A stretch of 64,000 bases of DNA from Pteria penguin (GCA_035048485.1 CM068583.1:67320306-67384305); one strand, 5' to 3'. Numbered from the stretch's first letter, positions 13,746 to 25,675 are shown. Numbers and translations are program-made. Notes: generated from the letters alone by a model not told the origin.

Positions 13746-13966
13746 CTATAAATAAAATGAGTTCACAAATCACTAATTTACTGCAAATTCCTAAAATATT
13801 AAATGACCAGCAAACTTCATTTTACTTGACCTCCATTATTCTCAATGAAGGCACTAAAACACAGCTTTATCATTTTCTTGTTCCATTTTCATTCCAATCA
13901 CCATTTTTTGTGACGACAGTAACAAAGATCATTGTTTTCTGGTATGGGAATATCATTCAATTATAA

Positions 13967-15260
13967 TCACTGTTTTCACTCTGTGAGAGGAGTGGCATTA
14001 TAAATGGTCTCTGTTTTCACTTTGTGAGAGGAGTGGCATTATAAATGGTCTCAGTTTTCACTTTGTGAGAGGAGTGGCATTATAAATGGTCTCTGTTTTC
14101 ACTCTATGAGAGGAGTAGCATTATAAATGGTCTCTGTTTTCACTCTGTGAGAGGAGTGGCATTATAAATGGTCTCTGTTTTCACTTTGTGAGAGGAGTGG
14201 CATTATAAATGGTCGCTGTTTTCACTCTATGAGAGGAGTGGCATTATAAATGGTCTCTGTTTTTTAACTTTGTGAGAGGAGTGGCATTATAAATGGTCTC
14301 TGTTTTCACTCTGTGAGAGAAGTGGCATTATAAATGGTTTCTGTTTTCACTCTGTGAGAGGAGTGGCATTATAAATGGTCGTTTTCACTCTGTGAGAGGA
14401 GTGGCATTGTAAATGGTCGCTGTTTTCACTCTGTGAGAGGAGTGGCATTATAAATGGTCTCAGTTTTCACTCTGTGAGAGGAGTGACTTTATAAACGTCT
14501 CTGTTTTCACTCTGTGAGAGGAGTGGCTTTATAAATGGTCTCCGTTTTCACTCTGTGAGAGGAGTGGCATTATAAATGGTCTCTGTTTTCACTCTGTGAG
14601 AGGAGTGGCATTATAAATGGTCTCAGTTTTCACTCTGTGAGAGGAGTGGCATTATAAATGGTCTCTGTTTTCACTCTGTGAGAGGAGAGGCATTATAAAT
14701 GGTCTCAGTTTTCACTCTGTGAGAGGAGTGACTTTATAAACGGTCTCTGTTTTCACTTTGTGAGAGGAGTGGCTTTTATAAATGGTCTCAGTTTTCACTC
14801 TGTGAGAGGAGTGGCATTATAAATGGTCTCTGTTTTCACTCTGTGAGAGGAGTGGCATTATAAATGGTTGCTGTTTTCACTCTCTGAGAGGAGTGGCATT
14901 GTAAATGGTCTCTGTTTTCCCTTTGTGAGAGGAGTGGCATTATAAATGGTCGCTGTTTTCACTTTGTGAGAGGAGTGGCATTATAAATGGTCGCTGTTTT
15001 CACTCTGTGAGAGGAGTGGCATTATAAATGGTGTCTGTTTTCACTTTGTGAGAGGAGTGACTTTATAAACGGTCACTGTTTTCACTCTGTGAGAGGAGTA
15101 GCACTGTAAATGGTCTCTGTTTTCACTCTGTGAGAGGAGTGACTTTATAAACGGTCTCTGTTTTCACTCTATGAGAGGAGTGGCATTTGTAAATGGTCTC
15201 AGTTTTCACTCTGTGAGAGGAGTGGCATTATAAATGGTCTCTATTTTCACTGAGTGAGTA
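13967..15260. repeat. Minisatellite, 41-bp unit
   Basis: There are about 31 copies of a 41-bp unit (tctctgttttcactctgtga plus gaggagtggcattataaatgg) directly upstream of the TMD2-start exon. Base changes are spread among units. It grades at its right end into the related G-rich array at 15.8-20.9 kb. Confidence 0.95.
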
Positions 15261-15329
15261 GAGTATCATTAACAAAAACTGTTTTCGGTGATGAAAGTAA
15301 CATTGATAAATTAGATGTTGTTTTTGCGA

Positions 15330-15800
15330 GGAAAAAAAAAAAAAAAAAAGAAGAAACCAACAGATATCTTCCCTACCTCTCTAACTTGTGAGTCAAAGGG
15401 ATATGAATCCTTTGGTTCAACATCAACAACATACTCAATAAATATCAAAGTGATAGGTTCTACAGACTGTATGAAAGATATAACCCAGACACAATTTGCA
15501 GACATGATTTCATCAACGAAGTTCAAAGTGACCTTGACTTTGGTCACATGACCTTGGGTCAAGGGAATGTAAAACCCATGGGTCATGATCAACAACACAT
15601 TAAAATACGAAAGTGATGAGATGAATGATATGAAAGATACAGCCCAGACAAAATTTCATCGTAACAGCTCAAAGTGACCTTGACCATGTGTTCAGGTGAT
15701 GTAAAAACATTTGATTCATGATCAACAACAAATTTGAATATGAAAATCTGAGACAGACAGACAAAAGCACAGACAGATGATGACAAATCAATATGTCTCA
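15330..15800. repeat. A18 run plus diffuse mollusc repeat in two units
   Basis: After an A18 tract at 15332, two related ~175-bp units (about 15417-15590 and 15591-15765) share 'atgaaagata', 'cccagacaaaatttcat' and 'caaagtgaccttga'. They end in a cagacagaca tract. They interrupt the minisatellite, and the same phrasing recurs at 0.35, 9.9, 32.6, 42.4 and 59.5 kb. Confidence 0.6.
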
Positions 15801-15819
15801 TCTTAACAATTATAAATGC

Positions 15820-16558
15820 TGAACGTTTTCTGTGAAGGGAGCAACATTGTTAATGATCCTTGTTTTCTGTAAGTAGAATCACATTGGTTAATGATGACTT
15901 TTTCTGTGATGGGAATAACATTGATTAATGATCACCGTTTTCTATGGGGGGAGTAACACTGATAAATGATGACACTTTTCTATGGTGGAGTAAAATTGAT
16001 TAATGATCACTGTTTTCTATGGGGGGAGTAACATTGATAAATGATCACAGTTTTCTAGGGGGGGGATTTATTACTGATAAATGATCACACTTTTCTATGG
16101 TGGAGTAACATTGATAAATGTTCACACTTTTCTGTGAGAGGGGGGGGGGGGGGGGGGTTAACATTGATAAATTATCACGATTTTCTATGGTGGAGTAAAA
16201 TTGATAAATGTTCACACTTTTCTGTGAGAGGGGGGTGGGGGGTTAACAATGATAAATTATCACGCTTTTTTATGGTGGAGTAACATTGATAAATGATCAC
16301 AGTTTTTTGGGGAGTAACACTGATAAATGATTACAGGTTTTGGGGGTAGGGTGGGGTGGGGGGTGGTAATACTGATTAATGATCACAGTTTTGTATAAGG
16401 GAGTAATACTGATTTATTAGCATATGTTTTCGGAGGGGGGAGTAACACTGATAAATGATCACAGTTTTTTTTTTTTTTTTTTTTGGGGGGGGGGGGGGGG
16501 GAAATAACACTGATAAACGATCACAGTTTTCTATGGGGGTAGTAACAATGATTTATGA
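15820..16558. repeat. G-rich minisatellite, left part
   Basis: Units of about 38-42 bp read 'gtaacattgataaatgatca' then 'cagttttctatgg' followed by a G run of variable length (up to about 20 G at 16140; T18 plus G15 near 16467-16501). The same array resumes at 19905 after the inserted element. Individual runs may be mis-sized in the assembly. Confidence 0.9.
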
Positions 16559-17276
16559 TTAGGCCAATAAAAATTAATTTGGTAGATTTTCATCCCTGCC
16601 CACCCCTAAAAAATCGACCCGCCCCAGAATTATTTATTTTTCAAACAAATCCGGCGAGTCTGAATTCCGGTATTTTAATTTGGGTCCGCATCCGATATAC
16701 GTTTCAGTTTATATACATATCGCCATTTCCGGTACTTATGCATATATGGTCAAAGAAAGGTAATTAACGAAAGCCGTGATTGGCTGATGTGGTGGTAGGG
16801 AGTAGGAATGTATCAGGAGCTGTGATTGGATGAAATTATTTGATCTATGTATAAATAAACATTGATTCTGCTGTAAAATCATGAATTTTAATCTCATTTC
16901 GCTAATGTAAAAATTTAATGGCCTAAAAAGGGGTGGTTGTTTACATTTGAATTTTGGCCAATTTTGGAGGGTATCCCCCTTCCGGCATGATTTTTTCGAA
17001 ATTAAGGTGGATAACCTATGGTAAACTGTTAAAATTCTGATAGAGGAGGGTCTGACAAACATTTTGATATGTGGGTTATGTATAGCTAAAATGTAGGATG
17101 TTGTGTAAATCTTGCTGGAATTTCGGTAATTTAACATGGGACCCTATGGGAAATGGAATTACTATGCATTGACCATATCAGGGATAATGACACACAATTT
17201 ATGCAAGATATTGTTACAGAATAGTACTGCTTTTGCTTTTATGGCACACATTTTTTATACAAGAAAAATAAATTAC

Positions 17277-19822
17277 AAGAGGCCCAAGTGGGCCTATATC
17301 GCTCACCTGAGTACCTAGATTATCAGTCATGCATGAAGGAGAATTCATTTATTTTTGCATTAATGTGACTAAGTCAACACATATGTTGAAAATATGTCAA
17401 ATTTTATTTCAGGCTAGAATAAAAAACAACACTTTTTTGCACATCCATTCAGGTGATTTTGATATTAAGCATTTCCTTTGTCTCTGCAAGAAGTCATTCA
17501 GGGCAACAAGTTAGTCATTTTCTTTAGATGGGGCCTTTTGTTGACTGATTTCAAGTCTGGGTCATGAACAACAATTGTTTCAAATATTGTCCAGATCTAA
17601 CTTAAAATTGCCTAATTTCATATGTTGAGTGTTGAGAAACATCTAAAAACTTATTTAGATGTGTAAAGAAATGAAAAAAAAAATTTTGACCACAGCTGGA
17701 TTTGAACCGCTACTCTCCATATTTCAATTACCAAGTGGTATATGTACTATTGTGAGAACTGCTTTTTAGACATGGTGGCATTATCTGTTAACCAATTTGG
17801 ATGAAATTTACCAAATTGATAGAGGACTTTTAGTACTTCATGTATTCCATGTTTCATTAAAATCTTTCATGTGGTATAACAGCAGAAGTGAAAAATGTGA
17901 TTGAATTGTTCCTATACACCCTCATTTGGAAGTCTTAAAAAATTCATAGAAAATCCAAAAATTGAGATATTGACAAATTCTTTCAAAGTAACAATCCTTA
18001 CCATAATTATGATCACAATAGTCCATAAGAAATCATCATTATCAATTAACTAGGAAATATGACACTTTTTTCTGCATTGAATCACCAAGTCCAAAGAAAT
18101 GTCGAAAAAATTCTAAAATTTGATTTTGGAAGGGAACCAAAATGACAATACATCTTCACTCATCCCTCTAGATCATTTCTATGCATTCTGTTTGTCTCTG
18201 TATACAGCCCGTATGAAAAAGAATATTGTTAAACGAGGGAACTCTTTTGTGACCTACTCTTGACTATGGTGGCGCCACCTGTAAAGAGGTCTGGACGAAA
18301 ACAACAGAATTTGAAGAGGATCATAAGTGACTTATTTCTACCAAGATTTATTAAAATCCCTCAAACAGTTTTGTAGAAAAAGTTGAAAATGTGAAAAATG
18401 GCCAAAACACCCCCCCCCTTTTTTTTTTGGAAGTCTTAAACGTAAAATTCCTAATTTCATATGTTGAGTGTTGAGAAACATCTAAAAACTTATTTAGATG
18501 TGGTAAAAAAAAAAAAATTTTTTTGACCACAGCTGGATTTGAACCGCTACTCTCCATATTTCAATTACCAAGTGGTATATGTACCATTGTGAGACCTACT
18601 TTTAGACATGGTGGCATTATCTGTTAACCAATTTGGATGATCCGCACAAAAAACAAAACCTTTGAAAAGGACTATGAGTACTTGCATCCTACCCATTTTT
18701 ATCACAATCCTTCAAGTTGTTCTGTATATCAAGTTGAATATATGAAAAATTGTCCCCCCCCCCCCCCCCTTTTCTTGGAAGTCTTAAAAAATTCATAAAA
18801 AATTCAAAAATCGAGACATTGAAAAAATTCCTTCGCACCAGCATTCCTTACCATAGAAAATGATTAAATGAAACCAAATGAATGCATCAATGTTTACTAA
18901 AAGAAAATAATAACTCTTTAATGCATTAAAATAACAAAGTCCAAAATAAAAATGAAAAAACGTCAAAAATTTGATTTCGGAATGGAACCAAAAATATCAA
19001 CACTTCTTCCCATATGCCTCTAAATCATTCCTATGCAGTCGGTTTGTCGCTGTATGCACCCGATCTGAATAAGAAGTTTGTCAAAGGAGGGTACCCTCTG
19101 TGACCTACTTTTGTCTGTGGTGGTGCCACCTGTTCATGGATCCTGACAAAAATGACCACATTTGTCGGGGACCTTGTGTATTTGATGCATGCCAAGTTTC
19201 ACTGAATTCCAGCAAGTGGTTCCGAAGAAAAAGTTCAAACTGTGAAATGTTTACACCAATTATCCCACCCCCCTTTTTCTTGAAAGTCTTAAAAAATTCA
19301 TAAAAAATCCAAAACATAAAATATTGAAAAATTTTCTTCGCAGTAGTATTTCTTACCATCAAAATGATCAAATTAAACCAAATTAATGCATCAATGTTTA
19401 CTAAAAGAAAAAAATACCTCTTTTCTGCATTAAAACTACCAAGTACAAAAAAACGTCAAAAAAACGTCAAAAATTTGATTTCGGAACGGAACCAAAAATA
19501 ACAACACTTCTTCACACATCCCTCTAGATCATTCCTATGCATTCGGTTTGTCTCTGTATGCCCCCGGTCTGAAGAAGAAGTTTGTCAAAGGAGGGTACCC
19601 TCTTTGACCTACTTTTGCCTGTGGTGGCGCCACCTGTTGATGAATCCGGACGAAAAACAACAACACTTGTAGGGGACCATGAGTACTACATGCTTATCAA
19701 GTTTCATCAAATTCTGTTCAGTGGTTCTGGAGAAGAAGTCGAAAATGTGAAAAGTTAACGACGGACGACGGACGGTGATTGATCACAATAGCTCACTTGA
19801 GCCTTTGGCTCAGGTGAGCTAA
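17277..19822 (+). mobile_element. 2.5-kb dispersed element, family 'HP', copy A
   Basis: The left end, AAGAGGCCCAAGTGGGCCTA, can fold (AGGCCCA/TGGGCCT) and is followed by 'tatcgctcacctgag'. The right end, AGCTCACTTGAGCC-TTT-GGCTCAGGTGAGCT-AA, is a 14-bp stem with one mismatch. The body is made of four to five diverged modules, each starting near 'gacctactttt' plus a 'tggcgccacc' palindrome (17765, 18248, 18594, 19100, 19605). A 'gacggacgac' tract lies near the end. Direct repeats aaaaataaatt (17264-17274, 19825-19835) may be a target duplication. There is no coding capacity. The class is undecided: hairpins and a CTAA end recall Helitron/Helentron derivatives. Confidence 0.75.
17688..17740 (-). 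other. tRNA-like B box inside HP element
   Basis: The minus strand carries GGTTCAAATCC, a canonical pol III B box, in a segment repeated within the element (18535) and in copies B and C (27424, 28258, 29563). An upstream A box was not convincingly found, so pol III transcription is only a possibility. Confidence 0.35.
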
Positions 19823-19904
19823 TAAAAAATAAATTCTGCCCACCCACCCCATACATTTTCACGAGGTTGGATGAAAATCTACTGATTAAGTTTAATTGGC
19901 CTTA

Positions 19905-20960
19905 CTGTTGTCTATAGGGAAGTAACATTGATTAATGATAACTGTTTTCTACAAGGATTACCAAGGAGTAAAAATTCGTTGTTTTCTATGGGGAGCACCA
20001 ATGAGTAAAGACTGCTGTTTTCTATGAGAAGTACCAATGAGAAAAGATTGCTGTTTTATATCAGAGGAATAATATTGATTTATGACCAGTGTTTTCTATG
20101 AGGGGGGGGGGGGTAACACTGATTTATGATCACTGTTTTCTATGGGGGGGGGGGGGTAACATTGATATATGACCAGTGTTTTCTATGAGGGGGAGGGGGG
20201 AGTAACACTGATTTATGATCACTGTTTTATATTGGGTGGGGGGTAATATTGATATATGACCAGTGTTTTCTATGAGGGGGGGGGGGTTAATACTGATTTA
20301 TGATCACTGTTTTCTATGGGGGGGTAACATTGATATATGACCAGTGTTTTCTATGGGGGGGTAACACTGATTTATGATCACTGTTTTCTATGGGAAGCGG
20401 GGTAACATTGATATATGACCAGTGTTTTCTATGAGGGGGGGGGGGTTAATACTGATTTATGATCACTGTTTTCTATGGGGGGGTAACATTGATATATGAC
20501 CAGTGTTTTCTATGGGGGGGTAACACTGATTTATGATCACTGTTTTCTATGGGGAGGGGGGTAATATTGATATATGACCAGTGTTTTCTATGAGGGGGGG
20601 AGTAACACTGATTTATGATCACTGTTTTTTATGATGGGGGGGGAGGGGAGGGGGGCAGTAACTGATTTATGATCAGTTTTCTATGGGGGGGGAACATTGA
20701 TATATGACCAGTGTTTTCTATGGGGGGGTAACACTGATTTATGATCACTGTTTTCTATTGGGGGGGGGGGAATAACATTGATATATGACCACTGTTTTCT
20801 ATGAGGGGGGGGGGGCAGTAACACTGATTAATGATAACTGTTTCTTATGGGCAAGTTACATTGAGCAATGATAACAGACTTTTTGAGTGAAGGAAGTAAC
20901 ATTCATCAATGTTCATTGTGTTCACTTTGTGAAGGAAGAAACATTAATGATTACTGTTGT
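19905..20960. repeat. G-rich minisatellite, right part
   Basis: This continues the array of 15820-16558. Alternating ~38-40-bp units read 'taacactgatttatgatcac' and 'attgatatatgaccagtg', each followed by 'ttttctatg' and 7-12 G. Higher-order pairs are visible between 20090 and 20790. Confidence 0.92.
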
Positions 20961-21378
20961 CCTTAAGGGGAATAACACTGATTATGTATAAATGTTAAGC
21001 TTGAATTATATATATTTTTCCTTTTACAATAACCTTTTAAACTCTGTTACAATATATATGTCAATGTCAATAAAATATATATGTCAATTCCATTGTATCT
21101 GAAATAATACTAAGATGGTGTAGGTCAGGGTTTACAGGTTCTTGAACTATATAAATCAATTAAAATGTTTGTTACATAAAGTAACAAGACTGCTTCCCAG
21201 TGTCAATTGAGTGATCATCAAATTGCCCGACATCACACATTTTGGCACACTTGTTCATTATGACGTCATAAATAAACGGCCACTCAAACATGAATTTGAT
21301 TATGACGTCACAATTTAACTATGTAATGGGCATGGTTAAAGTTGGATCTGGCGATCCCTCAATTTGTTTTCCTCTTAC
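20961..21378. other. ABCC4-like intron edge, no feature
   Basis: This is ordinary AT-rich intron next to the linker exon, with a duplicated 'aatatatatgtcaat' phrase at 21050-21090. Nothing else is recognisable. Confidence 0.4.
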
Positions 21379-21663
21379 CTCAAATTCTGTACCAATTGAA
21401 GCAATTGAAAACTGTGATCCAATGATATCAATGTCACTGTCATGGCAACGATGAGAAGTAAAACTGTCATGATGCTCCCGATGATGAGATGTCTGACGAG
21501 ATAACAAATCTCGATGGTGAGATGACATTTGTCTCATGAGATTCTTGCCACTAAAATCACTTCTTTCAGGTTCATTTTCATCCTCTGGCCGTTTTAACAA
21601 TGATGAGAAATCAATCCCTGAATTTGACACTTTATCATAACTTCCTTGGCCTAGACACTTACC
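21379..21663 (-). CDS. ABCC4-like exon: linker between NBD1 and TMD2
   Basis: This 285-bp, 95-codon, phase-0 exon starts GKCLGQGSYDKVSNSGIDFSSLLKR, which matches the conserved end of NBD1 in ABCC4. It then enters a poorly conserved hydrophilic stretch rich in His, Ser, Arg and Asp (for example RQMSSHHRDLLSRQTSHH), ending GTEFE before a GTAAGA donor. The stretch corresponds to the regulatory linker of ABCC proteins, and several R-x-x-S-type sites suggest kinase control (inference). The acceptor is TTTTTCAG. Confidence 0.9.
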
Positions 21664-22096
21664 CTGAAAAAGACAGATAGATATATATAGCATAATCAAA
21701 GATTACCACACTCACCATGATACAGTATTTGTCAAACAAAAACAAAAAAGAATAGTAGGAAGTTCTAAAGAACAATGTAATCTTGAAATGAATCACTCAA
21801 GCATACAATGTAGGTCAGATGCATTATAGAATGCATGCACTTAAGTCAGTAGTATACCAAGATGAATCTATGGTGAAAGTTTGCTAACTGTTGCATCCAA
21901 TACTGAGTTATACCAAACTACTTAATCCAGCATGAATGGGAACTTGTACATCGACAGTATAGCATATGCTCCTTTCCACTTTATCGAGGTGAACTATACA
22001 ACGGTGCTTAACAGATATAAAAGGGCCATAGAAACCATTGTCTCTATATTCTGAAATTGAAATTTCATTAAATGTACTGTAAAACAAACCTTTTAG

Positions 22097-22270
22097 AGTG
22101 ACAACAAAATAGTGTGGAAGGAGATAACAAAATAGTGGGGAAGGAGATAACAAAATAGTGGGGAAGGAGATAACAAAATAGTTGGGAAGGAGATAACAAA
22201 ATAGTGGGGAAGGAGACAACAAAATAGTGGGGAAGGAGACAACAAAATAGTGGGGAAGGAGATAACAAAT
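22097..22270. repeat. 23-bp minisatellite, about 7 copies
   Basis: Tandem copies of aacaaaatagtggggaagga plus gat. The long minus-strand frames across it (repeating LSPSPLFCYLLPHYF) come from the repeat and are not a gene. Confidence 0.95.
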
Positions 22271-22564
22271 TGTCATTTTGTTTACCAATGAGGAGACTCT
22301 TGCTTTATTTATTTTCAATATAAACATACATAACAGCACAACATATATAAGACAAGATACATTCACAGCACTCACAACTTACACTCACAACTCACAGAAC
22401 ATGATATGTTTAAATAACTGTATATATATAAATATACATCATTACAAAAATAAGTGGTTTAAGCATTTAATGTCCATATATTTGTACAATTTTGATAGGC
22501 ACCAATACTAAATACTGGATATATATGTTAAATGTAAATCCAATGCACATATGCATCATACACA

Positions 22565-22667
22565 GGTCTCATTTTTGTATCCATGTACGCATACACATAC
22601 ACCTACATATACACATACATACATATATACATATACAATTACATACATATACACACACATATATATA
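22565..22667. repeat. CATA/TATACA microsatellite
   Basis: An imperfect (acatac)n and (atac)n tract lies directly left of the pogo-type MITE. A similar tract follows that MITE at 23606-23665, consistent with insertion into TA-rich simple sequence. Confidence 0.85.
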
Positions 22668-23605
22668 CAGTCAAACTTCGATATCTCAAAGTCGGAGGGG
22701 CTGTGGAAAATACTTCGAGATATCTGTAGTTCGAGACATCCAAATTTCGAGTTTAGGATCACAAATTTTGAAGTTGTTAACATTTGACACGTATGATTGT
22801 TATAGTGTGTGATGTATTTATCAAGAAGTATGCGTTAATTTATTTTTATGTACATACACAATAATTAATCTAAATCTCATCATATCTTTTATTTATAAAT
22901 ATATAAAGAGAATAAATTATACTCCAAAACTGAAAACGTCATGTTTGGTTCTCAGTAAATTTTGTATGTTAAATTCAATACTGGACATAACTGTCATATA
23001 CTATACTTAAAAGCAAGGACGGACTGATGCATGAGACGAGGTGAAGAAACTTGCCATAATTTTATTTTATTCAAAACACATCAAGCTACTATTACTTTGC
23101 ATAAAAATACACAGACATACTCATGGATACGAAATAATAATAATAGATTAATGAACAGTGTAAAGAAATTTCTTTAAATAAATGCTGGTACGAAAAACTG
23201 AGTTAATGTTATTTTTTAATTTCAAGGTCAAATTTAATAAGGTATCATCATGTGGTAACAATCAGTATAAATAACAAGGTATGAATGAACTCCATCGATT
23301 ATACGGCTTTGCGGCTTTCTACATTGTACACCGACACGGTCAATTGACCAAACCGTGCGTGCGATCTGTCAACTAGGAAAGACGCCGCTGGGAAAAAGAA
23401 GCCAACTTCGAGATAAACTGGGTAAATAAGAACTTGGGGACTTGAAAATGTATTCGAGATAAGCATGGCATTTGACACATCAGTGTTCGACACATCCGGG
23501 GTGAATTTAATCATAATATGAAGGATTTTTTTCAGGAATGACGCCCGACTTCAAGATATTCCGGGTATTCGAGAAATCAGTGTTCGACATATTGAAGTTT
23601 AACTG
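22668..23605. mobile_element. pogo/Tigger-like non-autonomous TIR element
   Basis: The left end CAGTCAAACTTCGATATCTC and the reverse complement of the right end CAGTTAAACTTCAATATGTC form imperfect inverted repeats. TA dinucleotides flank both ends (22666-22667 and 23606-23607). A CAGT-AAAC start and TA target are typical of the pogo group in Tc1/mariner. Degenerate sub-terminal copies of 'ttcgagatatc' and 'gttcgacacat' recur inside both halves. It is 938 bp long and non-coding. Confidence 0.78.
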
Positions 23606-23762
23606 TATATACATATACATACATACACATACAAATATATATACATATAGGTGCTTAAACATACATATACCTGCAACACACTATGAAACATATACTAATA
23701 TAGTGAAATGTGGTAGAGATACATGATATAAGTCATAAAGACATCAATAATAATAATGTAAT

Positions 23763-24479
23763 TTAACTTATGTTAGTTATAATGTTTTCAATAGCATTCC
23801 ATTTATTGGTGAAGTCTTTCCGTTTCATATTAAGAACGTATGACATTTTTTCTGCTTTATAATATGTTAAGATATTATGTTTTAATTCATTAAGACTGAG
23901 ATGAACATTTTGTCTAGACTTAGTAAATATATAATATTTTACTAATAACAAAACAGTATTAATTGCTTTATTGTTTTTACCAGGAATTCCAAACAGAATA
24001 TGACTGATAATAAAATTCAAGTTTATATTACATGTATACTGTGGTTCAAGCCATTGTTTTAGTTGTATCCAAAGTTGCTGTGTATAGTAGCAGTGAAAAA
24101 ACAAATGTTCTATTGTTTCTGTATTGGATCCACACAAACTACATATACTATTTGATTTGATTTTACAATCATTAAGGATCTTATTTGTACCAAGAATTCT
24201 GTAAAATATTCTATATTGAAACCATTTTAATTTGGAATCTCTGGTACAATGGTGTAAAAGATTGTAGTATATTTTAAAATCAAATGTATTTTCTAGATCC
24301 AGTACAGATTTCCATTTATTTTCATGCTTCGATTTATGTTGAATATTTTCTAAAAACAAGTCATATATATGTTTTGACCCGTTCTTTGTTTTCAGAATAA
24401 TATATATGAAACTTGGTTTATTTGGTTGATAAAATCCTAAATTGTTACAAAACAAGGGAGTAATATTTGTAAGTGACAA
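23763..24479 (-). pseudogene. L1/Tx1-like LINE ORF2 C-terminal fragment
   Basis: This is a single open frame of 239 codons ending at TAA. It contains LKWFQYRIFYRILGTNKILN, then a Cys/His segment, CSLCGSNTETIEHLFFHCYY, followed by TQQLWIQLKQWL. That is the zinc-binding RT C-terminal region (zf-RVT type) of L1/Tx1 elements. The RT core is missing, so it is a 5'-truncated copy, as usual for LINE insertions. The open frame suggests it is younger than the relic at 3.9-7.2 kb. Confidence 0.75.
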
Positions 24480-24620
24480 TTTTACAGGAATCTGGTCCCT
24501 GCCTAAGGTTAAAATCTTACAGTTCTATAACATATACATGTCCAATAGCCTGAGATATCAGAATACAACATGGAAACCGTAAACAACCTCGAAAACAGCA
24601 ATACAAAGTATGTCACTTAC

Positions 24621-24717
24621 ATCTTTAAGAATAAGAATTTCATCTGCTTCCTTCAAGAAATGAAGTTGATGTGTTACAAGTATACGGGGTTTATTCTTCA
24701 GGACACCTTGAACCACT
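24621..24717 (-). CDS. ABCC4-like exon: NBD1 H-loop
   Basis: This 97-bp exon starts with the single base that completes the split lysine codon left by the previous exon, then reads VVQGVLKNKPRILVTHQLHFLKE and ends LILKD at a GTAAGT donor. The histidine of ILVTHQ is the switch (H-loop) residue that senses the ATP gamma-phosphate. Exon boundaries and phase match the Walker-B exon 31 kb away. That is the main reason for joining the two across the scaffold gap. Confidence 0.92.
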
Positions 24718-24869
24718 CTGTAACAAAGAACATAGAAATAAGCATCTCGGAAAATATGCAATATTAATGTTTTAGATCTCCTTGTAAAACCTCGAAACCA
24801 AAATATGTAGAATTTAATTTATTTTCCTTTTACATCATATTTTCTCTTGTATGGATACAGTACAGAAAT

Positions 24870-25040
24870 TTCAATGTACCAGTATGCAACAGAACCACTT
24901 GAAGCAGTGAGAGGTGTTTAAACTGTTAACTTCTACATGAAACAGCACCTCAGTTTTTACTGCCTCATCTCAGACAGGTTTCAATTTGAGACTTCTTGCC
25001 CTTGAGCCAAGAATGTCACTGAGTAGCACTGGCTTTATAG
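24870..25040 (-). mobile_element. Diverged tRNA-derived SINE
   Basis: This is a decayed copy of the family at 12996-13267. It keeps 'cagtttttactgcctcatct', 'cttgagccaagaatgtcact' and a terminal 'agtgagaggtg' in the expected order. It lies just upstream of the H-loop exon. Confidence 0.6.
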
Positions 25041-25454
25041 AACTCTATATAATATACACACGAACTACGTGAACAAGTTGAAAGCCAAAAGAAGGACCTT
25101 ATCACCATACACATGCCAAGTACAATATTTATTTCTAACTGATATGTCAAAATTATGTATTAAACTAGAGAACATTTGTACAACATATGACACCACATTG
25201 GCAATTTTAATTTTTAAACTTTGTATTACTGATTGTAAGATATATTTCCATTTGTCTGAAAAAACATAATTATTAGTATAAAGAAGATAGTGAATAACAA
25301 TAAAGCTCTCCCCATGCTAAAACAGACAAAATATCAAAATGTTTATCAGACCCTTTTATCTATTAAATATAAGTTTAAAACAGCTAAAGTGACTACCTCC
25401 AAAAATAGAAATCTCATCTATTACCAGTGGTGACCTTGAATTTTGACATATTGT

Positions 25455-25675
25455 AACAGGCATGGTAAAAAATTGTGGCTGGACCTAGAATCAAACCCAG
25501 AACCCTCCGCTATCAAGTCGGATACTCTAACCACTGAGCTATCCGGGTTGATATTGACATTCGCCACACTTCCTCCCTGCCAGAGGTTTCCAAACCTCAA
25601 AACCCAACAGAGAAATTACTCTGGTTCTCCCTTACATGATGGTCACTCTCAAGGCACCAAATTCTGTAACAGGCA
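25455..25675 (-). mobile_element. tRNA-derived SINE, second family
   Basis: The minus strand reads CCCGGATAGCTCAGTGGTTA (A-box region) and GGGTTTGATTCTAGG (B-box region), a tRNA-like head of about 75 nt. Direct repeats tgtaacaggca at about 25450 and 25664 may be its target duplication. A related head lies at 55371-55455. Confidence 0.65.

Larger units (their letters stand above)
16562..19901. mobile_element. PIF/Harbinger-like non-autonomous element, itself interrupted
   Basis: The left end reads GGCCAATAAAAATTAATTTG and the reverse complement of the right end GGCCAATTAAACTTAATCAG; both continue with GTAGATTTTCATCC (16582 on the left). These are terminal inverted repeats of about 35 bp. The element is flanked by TTA at 16559-16561 and 19902-19904, and the minisatellite unit is continuous if the insert and one TTA are removed. 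A 3-bp TTA/TAA target duplication is the mark of PIF/Harbinger. About 2.55 kb of its 3.34 kb is a later insertion (17277-19822), so the original element was about 0.8 kb. It has no transposase. Confidence 0.8.

Noticed and set aside
13967..15260. Regularly spaced repeats resembling a CRISPR array
   Set aside because: The units are directly tandem with no unique spacers, in a eukaryotic intron; this is a minisatellite. The same holds for 1454-3026 and 60525-61615.
17329..19371. Short frames shared between 17-19 kb and 27-29 kb as conserved genes
   Set aside because: The similarity is due to HP copies A and C being the same repeat; frames are short and not preserved between copies.
25477..25544. 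A functional tRNA gene in the tRNA-like minus-strand head near 25.5 kb
   Set aside because: The acceptor stem does not pair properly and the sequence continues into a SINE-like body; it is a tRNA-derived repeat rather than a tRNA gene. The same applies to the heads at 13.2, 34.05, 43.05, 49.98, 52.3, 55.4 and 58.2 kb.
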